From Oscillospiraceae bacterium (GTDB lineage Bacteria; Bacillota; Clostridia; Oscillospirales; Ruminococcaceae), in contig JAFZPP010000025.1 in assembly GCA_017550285.1 (NCBI GenBank), positions 1 to 64,000 of the forward strand: a stretch of DNA of 64,000 nucleotides, written 5' to 3'. The notes beneath the pieces are model-generated. The model did no database searches, was not told where the DNA came from, and saw only the letters and a program-made list of their open reading frames with translations. Position 1 is the stretch's first letter. Each line of letters opens with the position of its first letter. This document shows, one piece after another, positions 9,306 through 18,023 of the stretch. The position numbers and the translations under genes are program-made.

Positions 9306-9671
9306 ATGGCATTCAAGCTCGAACAAAATCCGCTGGACAAGAATCCGCTGTTTGCAGGCACGCAGCAGGGGAGTGCAAAACCGGAAAAGCAGCAGCCTGC
9401 AAAACAGAAGAAGACCGCTGCAAAGCCGGACCCGAAAAAAGCAAAGGCAAAGCCTGTTCCGGAGACACCGGCAATCGACAAAAACGATCCGGAGAACTTC
9501 CAGCGCGCGACGTTCATTGTCCGCAAGGACCTGCTCGATCTGCTCAAGGATTACGCTTACACCGAGCGCAGAGAGATCAAGGATGTCATCAATGAGATCC
9601 TCGAAAAGGGGCTCGGCGATGTACTCAAGGCTTATCAGAAGGACGGCAGAGAAATGCTGTCGCACCGCTGA
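9306..9671 (+). CDS. ParA partner, ribbon-helix-helix DNA-binding protein
   Basis: 121 aa. Residues 1-60 are a Lys/Ala/Pro/Gln-rich disordered tail of the kind ParG-like proteins use to stimulate ParA. Residues 65-110 give a ribbon-helix-helix pattern: a beta strand (RATFIVRKDLLDLLKDYAY) followed by two helices (REIKDVINEILEKGLGDVLK). It is translationally linked to parA. Likely role: binds the neighbouring centromere repeats and autoregulates the operon. No canonical ParB/Spo0J HTH is present. Confidence 0.75.
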   Translation: MAFKLEQNPLDKNPLFAGTQQGSAKPEKQQPAKQKKTAAKPDPKKAKAKPVPETPAIDKNDPENFQRATFIVRKDLLDLLKDYAYTERREIKDVINEILEKGLGDVLKAYQKDGREMLSHR

Positions 9672-9909
9672 GATATCAGCAGGGGAGTGCAGTAAATCTG
9701 CGTGACTGTGATTATCAGTATTATCCGGTTTACTGAATCATATGCAGTTACCGTATATACATATGCACGCAGAATCGACGGAATGCGGCAATTATAAAAA
9801 TAAAACAGAATATGACAAAGCGAATGATAACCTGAGTAATCCAGATAATATAAAGTGAGCGAATAAACTAAGGATACCGGATCATACAACGGAAAGGAGT
9901 ATCCCGAAC
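9672..9909. other. parB-rep intergenic region with partition-like repeats
   Basis: Short gap with ATTATCCGGTTTAC at 9720 and CCAGATAATATA at 9841, the same motif family found upstream of parA. The rep ribosome site follows. No gene is visible. Confidence 0.4.
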
Positions 9910-11379
9910 ATGCCCTATGATACGGAAAATTTCAATGCCACGGCGCTGCCGCCGGAGGAGACACAGGCTGCGCTGATGAAGCATCTGCATAAGCTGTCCG
10001 AGCAGCTCTCGCTGGACCGGACGGAATTTGAGATCGCAGGCTTTATGGCATTTCTGCTGGAGCCCGATCCGGAAGGCTTTTTCAGCACCGATTTCATCCT
10101 GACATGTACCTCGAACATGCTGTTCATCCGGCAGTACAGCGGCTGCATCAAGCCCCTGCGGACGCCGGAGCGCAGAGCCGCCTTCCTGCATAATCTCTCG
10201 GAGGCGGACGCGGAGAGCATCCGAACGCCGCAGTTCGTCGATGATGAAGGCTTTGCAGCGCTGCTGGAGGACCCCGCGCCGACCATGTTCCACTTCCTCG
10301 CGCCCTTCCACCTCGGCAAGCTGCTCGAATACTGCCGCCTGCATTATCAGGACGATGACGCGGCAATCTACCGCACGAAAGCGCAGGCGGAGGAGGCAGT
10401 CCACGAGATTCCGACCGCCCTTGCCGTCCCGACCATGCAGAATTATCAGTACGTCATGAGCCTCAAGCCCTTCGGCAATGCCTACATGCAGCCGCTCGCT
10501 TCGACGGACGGGCTGAAATTCTCCGACGGCAGAATGTACTTCATCGGCAACGAAATTCAGCCGGTTTCCGAGGTGCAGCTGCAAAATATGGTCACGAATG
10601 AAGGCATCGACTCGATTGATCTCGGCATGCTGCGCATTTTCTATTCGATCATTTTAACGGAATTTGAGAAGACGAAATGCTCGGAAATCCGCGATGTCAT
10701 CACGCTCTATGTGCCGGATTTAGCAGAAAGCATGGGTCTCCAGCGCAATATCAACAAGGCAGGCATCCAGCGGCTGATTGATAACGTCCAGAGCTTCCAT
10801 AATATCGTCGGCGTCATGCACGGCACGCGCAACAACAAGCCCTCGCAGTCGCTCTATCCGGTTCTCAACTTTGAAGGCTATGATGATAAAAAGAACACGA
10901 TCTCATTCAGCTCGCCGTACATGAACATGGTCATCAAAACGGTCTACAAACTGGCGATCCGGAAGAACAAAAACGGCGAGCCGAGACTGACCAAAAAAGG
11001 CGACCCGATGCGCATGCCGACGCACTCCTATTTGACGAAAACTTCCATCGTCAAGGAGCGCAATAAAACGGCGATTGAAAACGTGCTGATTATCGTGCAG
11101 CTGATCGAGCAGTGCGGCAATCAGGAACCGCATATTTCGGCGATGACAATGATCGAACGGAACCCGCTTCTGGAACAGCGTCTGAATCAGGCGAAGAACA
11201 AGACAACGCTGCTCAAGCGAACCTTTGAAACGACATGGCGCATCCTGCGCGAGCAGACCTATCTCATGGAGCGATATCAAGATATTGTGCTCCCTGATCC
11301 GAAGGACCCCAAGATGATCCCTTCGCTGAAGAATCTCGAGACCATTGTTTTCACGTTCCCGCATCACGGAAAAAAGTGA
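9910..11379 (+). CDS. Putative replication initiator (Rep)
   Basis: 489 aa, not matched to a named family by eye. The assignment is from context and layout: it lies 240 bp after a parA/RHH operon and is followed at once by a hairpin, an AT-rich segment and a long inverted-repeat array. Soluble with no membrane segment. The part from about residue 225 is basic and helical (residues 270-300, then KNKNGEPRLTKKGDPMRMPT), as in winged-helix Rep proteins. Its ribosome-site region (GGAAAGGAG, then CCGAACATG) resembles that of parA, which suggests shared control. A phage or ICE protein is the alternative. Confidence 0.55.
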   Translation: MPYDTENFNATALPPEETQAALMKHLHKLSEQLSLDRTEFEIAGFMAFLLEPDPEGFFSTDFILTCTSNMLFIRQYSGCIKPLRTPERRAAFLHNLSEADAESIRTPQFVDDEGFAALLEDPAPTMFHFLAPFHLGKLLEYCRLHYQDDDAAIYRTKAQAEEAVHEIPTALAVPTMQNYQYVMSLKPFGNAYMQPLASTDGLKFSDGRMYFIGNEIQPVSEVQLQNMVTNEGIDSIDLGMLRIFYSIILTEFEKTKCSEIRDVITLYVPDLAESMGLQRNINKAGIQRLIDNVQSFHNIVGVMHGTRNNKPSQSLYPVLNFEGYDDKKNTISFSSPYMNMVIKTVYKLAIRKNKNGEPRLTKKGDPMRMPTHSYLTKTSIVKERNKTAIENVLIIVQLIEQCGNQEPHISAMTMIERNPLLEQRLNQAKNKTTLLKRTFETTWRILREQTYLMERYQDIVLPDPKDPKMIPSLKNLETIVFTFPHHGKK

Positions 11380-11433
11380 TCCGGCGGAGGGGGGATGCCG
11401 GACGCGGCAGAATCTTTTTCATTGCAGAAAGCT

Positions 11434-11459
11434 GCTTGCACTGTTTCAGCAGTGCAAGC
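11434..11459. repeat. Perfect 10-bp hairpin after rep
   Basis: GCTTGCACTG and CAGTGCAAGC flank a 6-base loop. No T-run follows on the plus strand, so it is not an obvious rep terminator; on the minus strand the flank is also not U-rich. It may be part of the origin. Confidence 0.6.
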
Positions 11460-11547
11460 AAAGCTATTAAAATACTAAAGTATTATATTATTAGGCAAAA
11501 TTTTCCTGTCAAAAATCGCGTAATTACGCATGTTTCAGACATATGAA

Positions 11548-12338
11548 TTAGCACTTAAACGCAATTTTTTAGCACCAAAACGCTTTTATTTCGCACTTAA
11601 ACGCAATTATTTAGCATTTGGACGCATTTTGCCGTTTTCAGGAAATGCGGTAAACTGCTAAATATCTGCCTGTTTTTTAGCACTTAAACGCATTTTGTCA
11701 GATTCGGGTAAATTGCGTTCAGGCGCTAGATTTTCCCGTCGTATTTTAGCACTTAAACGCATTTTTCCGGATTCCGGTAAATGCGTTTAGGTGCTAATTT
11801 TATACTCCCGTTTTCACAGCTAAACGCAATTTTGCATGTTCTGGAAAATGCGTTTAGCTGCTAATTTGCTCCGTATGTTTTTAGCGGCTAAACGCAATTT
11901 GTTTTTTTGAGAAAATGCGGTTAGCTGCTAATTTCCCCCATATGTTTTTAGCAGTTAAACGCAAAATTGCCTTTTTGGGAAAATGCGTTTAGGTGCTAAT
12001 TCTGCGGCGGTATTTTTAGCAGTTAAACGCAAAATTGCCTTTTTGGGAAAATGCGTTTAGGTGCTAATTCTGCGGCGGTATTTTTAGCAGCTAAACGCAA
12101 ATTTGCCTTTTCGGAAAAATGCGTTTAGGTGCTAATTCTGCGGCAGTATTTTTAGCAGTTAAACGCAAATTTGCCTTTTTGAAAAAATGCGTTTAGGTGC
12201 TAATTCCGCGGCGGTATTTTTAGCAGTTAAACGCAAATTTGCCTTTTTGAAAAAATGCGTTTAGGTGCTAATTCTGCGGCAGTATTTTTAGCGGCAAAAC
12301 GCAATTTCGCAGTTTACGGAAAATGCGTTTAAGTGCTA
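11548..12338. repeat. Array of 25 half-sites in 68-bp inverted-repeat units
   Basis: The 16-bp half-site TTAGCAGTTAAACGCA and its complement alternate. Four direct half-sites start at 11548, 11569, 11589 and 11611. Inverted pairs follow with left arms at 11677, 11746, 11813, 11881, 11948, 12016, 12084, 12152, 12220 and 12288, a step of 67-69 bp and exactly 68 for the last five steps. Each pair spans about 52 bp with a loop of about 20 bases and a spacer of about 16. Arms vary at the two bases after TTAGCA; CGCA is nearly invariant. Spacers also match, so this is not CRISPR. Confidence 0.9.
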
Positions 12339-12420
12339 AATCCGTCCGCGCAGGCAGGGCAGGAGAGTGCCGGATGCGTCCGTCTTAATGTAACCTGATG
12401 TGACCTTAACACATCTTAAC

Positions 12421-12449
12421 TTGACAATCCGACAGTTGAATGCTATAAT
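12421..12449 (+). promoter_or_regulatory. Promoter of the S41-like protease gene
   Basis: TTGACA, 17 bases, TATAAT, just after the repeat array; leader of about 85 bases to the ATG at 12541. Confidence 0.75.
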
Positions 12450-12540
12450 AATCATGTTTGAAAATTCATGATATATGTATGTGAATGGACAGACGACCGC
12501 AAAATTATACTTTAATATGTATCAGACAGGAGGAAAATCA

Positions 12541-14859
12541 ATGTTCAAGAAAACCGCAGCAGGTATTGCAGCACTTGCAATCGTCGCATCCATGTCCGGC
12601 ATGACAGCATTTGCCGCAGACACCGAAGCCAAGACAGAAGGCTACAAGGAGGATCAGCTCAATGCGCTGGTCTATGCACCGGATCAGACCGCAACGATTG
12701 ATTGCCGCTATTATGCCGATCTGCCGAGCGTTCCGTATGTGAAGCTCTCCGATTACTATGCGCTCTGGGCGAAAGAAGCGCCGGAGATCACCGACCGCAA
12801 GGACGGCACCTATGAGGTCAAGGTTCCGATCGGCACAACAGGTATCATTGATACCAACGCAGATACGATCAAAACAGACTCCAGATTCACCTTCTTCTAT
12901 CCGGAATCTGCACTGAATACGGATGAAAACTATTTCGCAAATAACTTCATCAGCTTTGCGGACGCAGAGATCGAATCCGAAGGGGAGGATTATCCCTGCG
13001 AGATCAACCTCAATACATATCATATTGATATGATCGGTGACGGCGGCGATATCTGGTGTCCGGTTCCGACGCTCTGCGATCTCTTTGTCTATGATACGAA
13101 TGAGGCTGCACTGATCAACAATACGCTTGTCTTCGGTAAGGATTTCATGTCTGATTTCTCCTGCGCCGGCATCATGAGCAGCGAGGGCTACGGCGATTCG
13201 CTGATCGAAACCTATGGGGAAGGCAGACCGGCTGATCTGGCAGCATACAATTATAATGAGCTCTGCCTCTCCTTTGATCTGACCTACGGCTTCCCCGGCA
13301 GACCGGTATATACTGACCTGCTGCGCGAAAAGGGTCTCGACGGCATGCTCTCCAATGCAAATGACTGCACCAAGCGCATCCGTGAGCTGCTGCTCTCGAC
13401 TGATTATAAAGAGTATAACATGGGCTTCGACTGCCTGAATATGTATCTCTGGGACGGCGGACATACCGCATTTTCCGCGATTCCGATTGTCATGAACAAG
13501 GAATATCTCCAGGAGGTCGTTCAGATCGCACCGAATCTCGGTCTGACCTTCGAGAATGCAACCGATCTTCAGGGCGACCAGATGTCCTCTGCGGCAAGTG
13601 AGCAGGCTGTCAAGCAGGCAAGAGAGGCGCTCTATGCATCGGCGGATTACACCGAGCAGCTTGCCGCTTCGACCTACTGCGAAAAGGGCGATGTTGCTGT
13701 ATTTACCTTCGACGGCTTTGTCATCGACGGCGAGAGCTGGGACGCATACTATCATAAGAACGGCAAGATGCCGGAGGATGTTGTCTCCGATTTCTACAAG
13801 TGCGTGACCCGTGCGGATCAGAATCCGGCGATCAAGCGCTTTGTCTTCGACCTTGGTACGAACGGCGGCGGTCTGACCACGATCTGCCAGTATATGCTCG
13901 GCGTCGCTTCCGACCTGAAATCTGTCAAGTCTGCAAATAATATCGCAGGTATTGTCGTGGAATCCAAGTACAGCGTCGATAAGAACCTCGATAAGGCATT
14001 CGATGAGAAGGACGATGCATTCAAGACCGATCTGCAATTCGGTCTGATTACCTCAAAGGTTTCGTTCTCCTGCGGCAACTGGATGCCGTCGCTTGCAAAG
14101 GATAACGGTCTGCTGCTCATGGGCGAGCGCAGCGGCGGCGGTGCATGCGCGGTTGAGGTTCGCTATACCGCAGACGGCATGCTTTATACGCTCTCTTCCG
14201 GTACCTGCCTGATTGATAAGGATGAAAAGAGCATTGACCTCGGCATCGAGCCGCATTACGCAAATGCAAAGGTCAATGAGGACGGCTCCAAGGATTTCTC
14301 CGAGACCTATAATTTCGCAAATATTGATAAGTGCTTCGATGAATTCTACGGCACCGCGCCGGTCGTGACCGGTACGACGGAATCCGGCACGACACAGTCC
14401 GGCACCACGCAGACAACCGCAAAGACCGAGACTTCGGCATCTTCTGATACCGTTGCATCGACTTCTGAGACCGCTGCAACCTCTGAAACGACCGTCACCA
14501 CGACGACCGCACCGCAGAAGTATTTTGCACCGTTTGAGGACTTCGGCAAAATGGCAGTGAAGGATTATCAGTCGAAGCACAGCGATGCATCGGTCAGCGC
14601 AGTCGCAAAGAAGAATGCAGACGGCACGGTCAGCATTGATATTCTGGATGTCTCCGGCAACGCGGTCGATACCTATACGGTTGATCCGGAAACCGGCATC
14701 GGCAAGGACAGCAAGGGCGGCGAGGTGAATCTGCCGCAGACCGGCGTGACCTCCGTGAAGACGGCAGCCGCCGCAGCCGCAGCACTGGCACTTGTGCTTG
14801 CAGGCTCCGCAGCAGTTGCAGGCTCCGGCGTTCTCCGCAAAAAGGATGAGGAAAACTGA
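12541..14859 (+). CDS. Cell-wall-anchored S41-like peptidase, LPQTG signal
   Basis: 772 aa from the ATG after AGGAGG; an earlier in-frame start at 12475 lacks a site. Signal peptide about residues 1-26 (ends AFAA). The C-terminal half resembles the S41 (tail-specific/CtpA) fold: VFDLGTNGGG near residue 436, a candidate nucleophile Ser in SFSCGN near 507, and GERSGGGACAVEV. Then a Thr/Ser-rich linker (about 610-660), LPQTG at about 730, a hydrophobic Ala/Leu segment and RKKDEEN, a full sortase signal. Substrate unknown. No sortase gene lies in the window. Confidence 0.8.
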   Translation: MFKKTAAGIAALAIVASMSGMTAFAADTEAKTEGYKEDQLNALVYAPDQTATIDCRYYADLPSVPYVKLSDYYALWAKEAPEITDRKDGTYEVKVPIGTTGIIDTNADTIKTDSRFTFFYPESALNTDENYFANNFISFADAEIESEGEDYPCEINLNTYHIDMIGDGGDIWCPVPTLCDLFVYDTNEAALINNTLVFGKDFMSDFSCAGIMSSEGYGDSLIETYGEGRPADLAAYNYNELCLSFDLTYGFPGRPVYTDLLREKGLDGMLSNANDCTKRIRELLLSTDYKEYNMGFDCLNMYLWDGGHTAFSAIPIVMNKEYLQEVVQIAPNLGLTFENATDLQGDQMSSAASEQAVKQAREALYASADYTEQLAASTYCEKGDVAVFTFDGFVIDGESWDAYYHKNGKMPEDVVSDFYKCVTRADQNPAIKRFVFDLGTNGGGLTTICQYMLGVASDLKSVKSANNIAGIVVESKYSVDKNLDKAFDEKDDAFKTDLQFGLITSKVSFSCGNWMPSLAKDNGLLLMGERSGGGACAVEVRYTADGMLYTLSSGTCLIDKDEKSIDLGIEPHYANAKVNEDGSKDFSETYNFANIDKCFDEFYGTAPVVTGTTESGTTQSGTTQTTAKTETSASSDTVASTSETAATSETTVTTTTAPQKYFAPFEDFGKMAVKDYQSKHSDASVSAVAKKNADGTVSIDILDVSGNAVDTYTVDPETGIGKDSKGGEVNLPQTGVTSVKTAAAAAAALALVLAGSAAVAGSGVLRKKDEEN

Positions 14860-14899
14860 ACAGCAGTTTAATCTGCATCGGTTGATCCGGTAAATGATG

Positions 14900-14936
14900 A
14901 ATCCGCACGGGCTGATACCTGTGCGGATTTGTTTTT
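14900..14936 (+). terminator. Intrinsic terminator of the S41-like gene
   Basis: AATCCGCAC and GTGCGGATT form a 9-bp stem with a 12-base loop, followed by TGTTTTT; 40 bases after the stop. Confidence 0.85.
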
Positions 14937-15365
14937 GGAGTTATTCGGATTATCAGGGTTATTCAGATTACTCATAATCAGAAATATACGAAGATACGGC
15001 AAAAGCACCTTCTGTCAAGCGCCTGACTGTGTGCATTGCAAGGGCTGCGCCTAACTGGGTGGAGGCGGGGAGCGCGCCCGATTGAACTGAGCAACGAACC
15101 GTCATGCATCCTGAGCCTCCGGCGGGCTTCAGATCATTGGATGCGGGCACTGCCCGCCCGCCCCGATTGAACTGAACAACGAAATGCCAAGCAAATAAAT
15201 CCAAAGAAAGGCGAAGCAAAACGCCGGCGGGGGCTCCCCGCCGGATGATTGTGCAGGTGTAGAATATCATAAATCATTGAAAAGATCAGTCCGATGCGGT
15301 ATGATAGAGATATAAGCCGGATTCCGGCGAAAATTGGGAGCACATGATTTTTGGGGAGGAAAACA
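14937..15365. other. Gene-free stretch with repeats before the pectate lyase
   Basis: Contains ATTATCAGGGTTATTCAG-like AT motifs (14940-14975), a direct repeat with core CCGATTGAACTGA then CAACGAA at about 15079 and 15162, and a GC-rich hairpin CCGGCGGGG/CCCCGCCGG near 15222-15243. A promoter is seen at 15277-15305 (TTGAAA, 17 bases, TATGAT). No coding sequence is supported. Confidence 0.5.
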
Positions 15366-17852
15366 ATGAAAGCATACAGAAAAATCAGCATTGCGGCGGC
15401 ACTGATACTGAGTGTCGGCAGTCCGGCGGCAGCGCTGCCGCAGATGACGGCATCCGCAGCGGAAGCGGCAGCCGTATCCGCCGCAGCGACGCCCGTCAGC
15501 GGTTCGGTGAGTCATAACTTCACCACGCAGGGCACACAGAGCGATTATTTCACGATCACCGGCAATCTCTCGACCGGCAAGGGCACCTCGAATTACAACG
15601 GCATGACGCTGACGCAGTGCCTGAAAATGGAGAGCGCCACGAGCATCACCTTTTCGACCGCGGGCAATGCGCAGATGACGCTTGCCATTCAGGACGGCGA
15701 GTCAATCTATATCGACAGCCAGAAATATGATATCAGCGGCAAAACCTCTCTGACGGTCTCGCTCGGCGCCGGAAACCATGAGATCAGAAAGGGCAGCGGC
15801 AGCTCCAATCTCTTCTATATTGATATCAAGGGTGACGGTTCTGCACCGGTTGTTACCACGCAGCCGCAGCAGGGGAGTGAGCCGCAGAATACGCAGGCAA
15901 CGCAGAATACCGGCTCGCCGGTATCCTCGGGCAATATCAAGGTTGTCAAATCCGGCGGCTGGAATGAGATGATGTATGCGGTCTTCTCGGGCATTCAGGA
16001 TGCCGACGTCACTGCCGTATCATACAGCGGCAAGGCGACCGGCGCACTGACCGGCGATGATCTGCAATATCTTGTCCGTGATACGCAGCAGGGCGTGCGT
16101 GTGGATATTCCGGGCGTTCCGGCAGGCAGCTATACGCTGCATATGGAAACGAAAAAGGGCGCGGTCGATATCAGGGACATCCAGGTCGGCGCGCAGGACC
16201 GCTCCGGCTATGCACATTTCAATTATAACGCGGGCGTCGGCGCCTATACCGATGCCGGTACGCTGAAAGCAAATGCAGTCGTGCTCTATGTTACGAACAG
16301 CAACAAGGATACCGTCACGGTCAAATCGAAGGACGGCACAACGGTCTCCGGCATCGGCAATATCCTGAACTCTGCCGGCAAGGAATCAAGCGGCGGCAAG
16401 ACCTCGAAGGGCGGCACCGCGAATTCCAATAAAGGCATCATCGAGAAGCTCGCAAAGGACGGCACGCCGCTGGTTGTCCGCATCATCGGCGATGTCAAGG
16501 CACCTGCCGGACTGACCGCCTATGACTCCGACAATTACGGCGGATCGGTCGGCGATAACGGCTTCATGGCGCGTATGCAGTCTGGCAAGGATGTCACGAT
16601 TGAGGGCATCGGCAATGACGCCTGCATCAACGGCTGGGGCATCCATTTCATCTGCGAGAGCGGCAATCCGAATCTCGGCAAGAGCTTTGAGGTTCGCAAT
16701 ATCGCATTCCGGAATGTGCCGGAGGACTGCATCGGCATGGAGGGCGTCCAGTCGGGCGATGCGCTGACCGCATCCGTCGAGCGCTGCTGGATTCACAACA
16801 ACGAATTCTATGCGCCGAAGATTTCCAATCCCGCGGAATCGGATAAGGCAGGCGGCGACGGTGCCTGCGATTTCAAGCGCGGCATGTACTTTACCAACAG
16901 CTACAATTATTATGAGGGATATCACAAGACAAATCTCGTCGGCGCGTCGGATTCCAATTTGCAGTTCCACATCACCTTCCACCACAATTACTGGAAGAAC
17001 TGTGAATCCCGCGGACCGCTTGCCCGTCAGGCGAATATCCATATGTACAACAATGTCTTTGAGGGACAGACGAGCTACTGTCAGAATCCGCGCGCAAATG
17101 CGTATATTTTCTCGGAGTACAATCTCTTTGAAAGCTGCAAGAATCCGCAGCAGGTTAAGCTCGGCGCGATCAAGAGCTTTCATGATACGCTGACAAACTG
17201 CAAGGGCGATATGCAGGCGGTAACTGTCACCAATAAGAGCCAGAAGGTCTCCAGCGCGAATAAATACGGCGAATTTGATACGAACGGTTCGCAGTCCTAT
17301 ATTCCGTCAAACAGCTATCAGCTTCTGACGGATACCTCGAAGCTCAAGAGCTATTTTGCATCGAACGGCGGCACGCTGAAAGATACGAACCAGTCCGGAA
17401 CGGCAAGCGCGGCAGATACGCAGCCGCCCGCAACAACAACCACCACCGCAACAACAACCACCACCACAACAACAACTACTACAACTACTACAACGACCGC
17501 CGCCGCAACCGAAGAAACCACAACTGTCACAACAACCGTGACCTCTGCGGAGACGACAACCGTCACAGCATCGGAGACAACGCCTGCCGCATCGTCTGAG
17601 ACGACAACGGAAACGACGGTCAGCACCGTCTCGGAGGAACCGAAGGCAGGGCTGCGCGGCGATGTCAACTGTTCGGGCGCTGTGGATGTATCGGACGCGG
17701 TGATTCTGGCGCGGCTGGTTGCAGAGGATGCCGGCGTGAATATCACGGCGCAGGGCAAGCTGAACGGAGATGTCAACAACAGCGGCGGCGTCGATTCGGA
17801 CGATGTCATCCTGATTCTGCAATATATCGTGCATATCATCGAGACACTGTAA
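15366..17852 (+). CDS. Dockerin-bearing secreted pectate lyase
   Basis: 828 aa, ATG after GGGGAGGAAAAC. Signal peptide about residues 1-35. An N-terminal beta-rich module (about 45-155) may bind carbohydrate. The right-handed beta-helix lyase region (about 190-680) carries PLARQANIHMYNNVFEG and the nearby YCQNPRANAYIFSEYNLFE, as in PL1/PL9-type pectate lyases. A Thr-rich linker (about 685-760) leads to a type I dockerin with two calcium loops (GDVNCSGAVDVSDAVILARL and NGDVNNSGGVDSDDVILILQ). Cleaves pectate by beta-elimination outside the cell and should dock to a cohesin. The exact PL family is uncertain. Confidence 0.88.
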   Translation: MKAYRKISIAAALILSVGSPAAALPQMTASAAEAAAVSAAATPVSGSVSHNFTTQGTQSDYFTITGNLSTGKGTSNYNGMTLTQCLKMESATSITFSTAGNAQMTLAIQDGESIYIDSQKYDISGKTSLTVSLGAGNHEIRKGSGSSNLFYIDIKGDGSAPVVTTQPQQGSEPQNTQATQNTGSPVSSGNIKVVKSGGWNEMMYAVFSGIQDADVTAVSYSGKATGALTGDDLQYLVRDTQQGVRVDIPGVPAGSYTLHMETKKGAVDIRDIQVGAQDRSGYAHFNYNAGVGAYTDAGTLKANAVVLYVTNSNKDTVTVKSKDGTTVSGIGNILNSAGKESSGGKTSKGGTANSNKGIIEKLAKDGTPLVVRIIGDVKAPAGLTAYDSDNYGGSVGDNGFMARMQSGKDVTIEGIGNDACINGWGIHFICESGNPNLGKSFEVRNIAFRNVPEDCIGMEGVQSGDALTASVERCWIHNNEFYAPKISNPAESDKAGGDGACDFKRGMYFTNSYNYYEGYHKTNLVGASDSNLQFHITFHHNYWKNCESRGPLARQANIHMYNNVFEGQTSYCQNPRANAYIFSEYNLFESCKNPQQVKLGAIKSFHDTLTNCKGDMQAVTVTNKSQKVSSANKYGEFDTNGSQSYIPSNSYQLLTDTSKLKSYFASNGGTLKDTNQSGTASAADTQPPATTTTTATTTTTTTTTTTTTTTTAAATEETTTVTTTVTSAETTTVTASETTPAASSETTTETTVSTVSEEPKAGLRGDVNCSGAVDVSDAVILARLVAEDAGVNITAQGKLNGDVNNSGGVDSDDVILILQYIVHIIETL

Positions 17853-17884
17853 GCGCACCCAGAACCCCGTATTCTGTATCAGGA

Positions 17885-17927
17885 AAAGCCGCTCAATTTT
17901 GCGTAACAGCGCAGATTGAGCGGCTTT
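17885..17927. terminator. Bidirectional terminator after the pectate lyase
   Basis: AAAGCCGCTCAAT and ATTGAGCGGCTTT form a 13-bp stem between two convergent genes. Related GCCGCTCAAT/GCCGCTGAAT stems end the convergent pairs at 24880 and 32134. Confidence 0.85.
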
Positions 17928-17930
17928 CTC

Positions 17931-18023
17931 TGTATTATCATAAGAATGGAATTCCAAAGGGACAATGCCCCTTTGGCGGGAGTATGAGGGCGGCGCCCTC
18001 ATTATCAATCCGTCGGAGACACC
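17931..18023. repeat. Double-hairpin repeat element, copy A
   Basis: Contains CCAAAGGG/CCCTTTGG (17954-17976) and the palindrome GAGGGCGGCGCCCTC (17986-18000). It ends at the stop codon of the xxxLxxG-repeat gene. It is an inverted, about 85% identical copy of 24785-24880 and is homologous in structure to 21510-21575. Confidence 0.8.

Larger units (their letters stand above)
11380..12420. other. Candidate replication origin region
   Basis: One kilobase without a gene, directly after rep. In order it holds a 10-bp hairpin (11434-11459), a very AT-rich stretch (about 11461-11512) that could be an unwinding element, a perfect 12-bp palindrome GCGTAATTACGC (11518-11529), and the inverted-repeat array (11548-12338). 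This is the arrangement of an iteron-type origin, but origin activity is inferred. Confidence 0.5.

Noticed and set aside
11548..12338. CRISPR array
   Set aside because: Units are inverted repeats and the spacers between them are also conserved; no cas genes are nearby.
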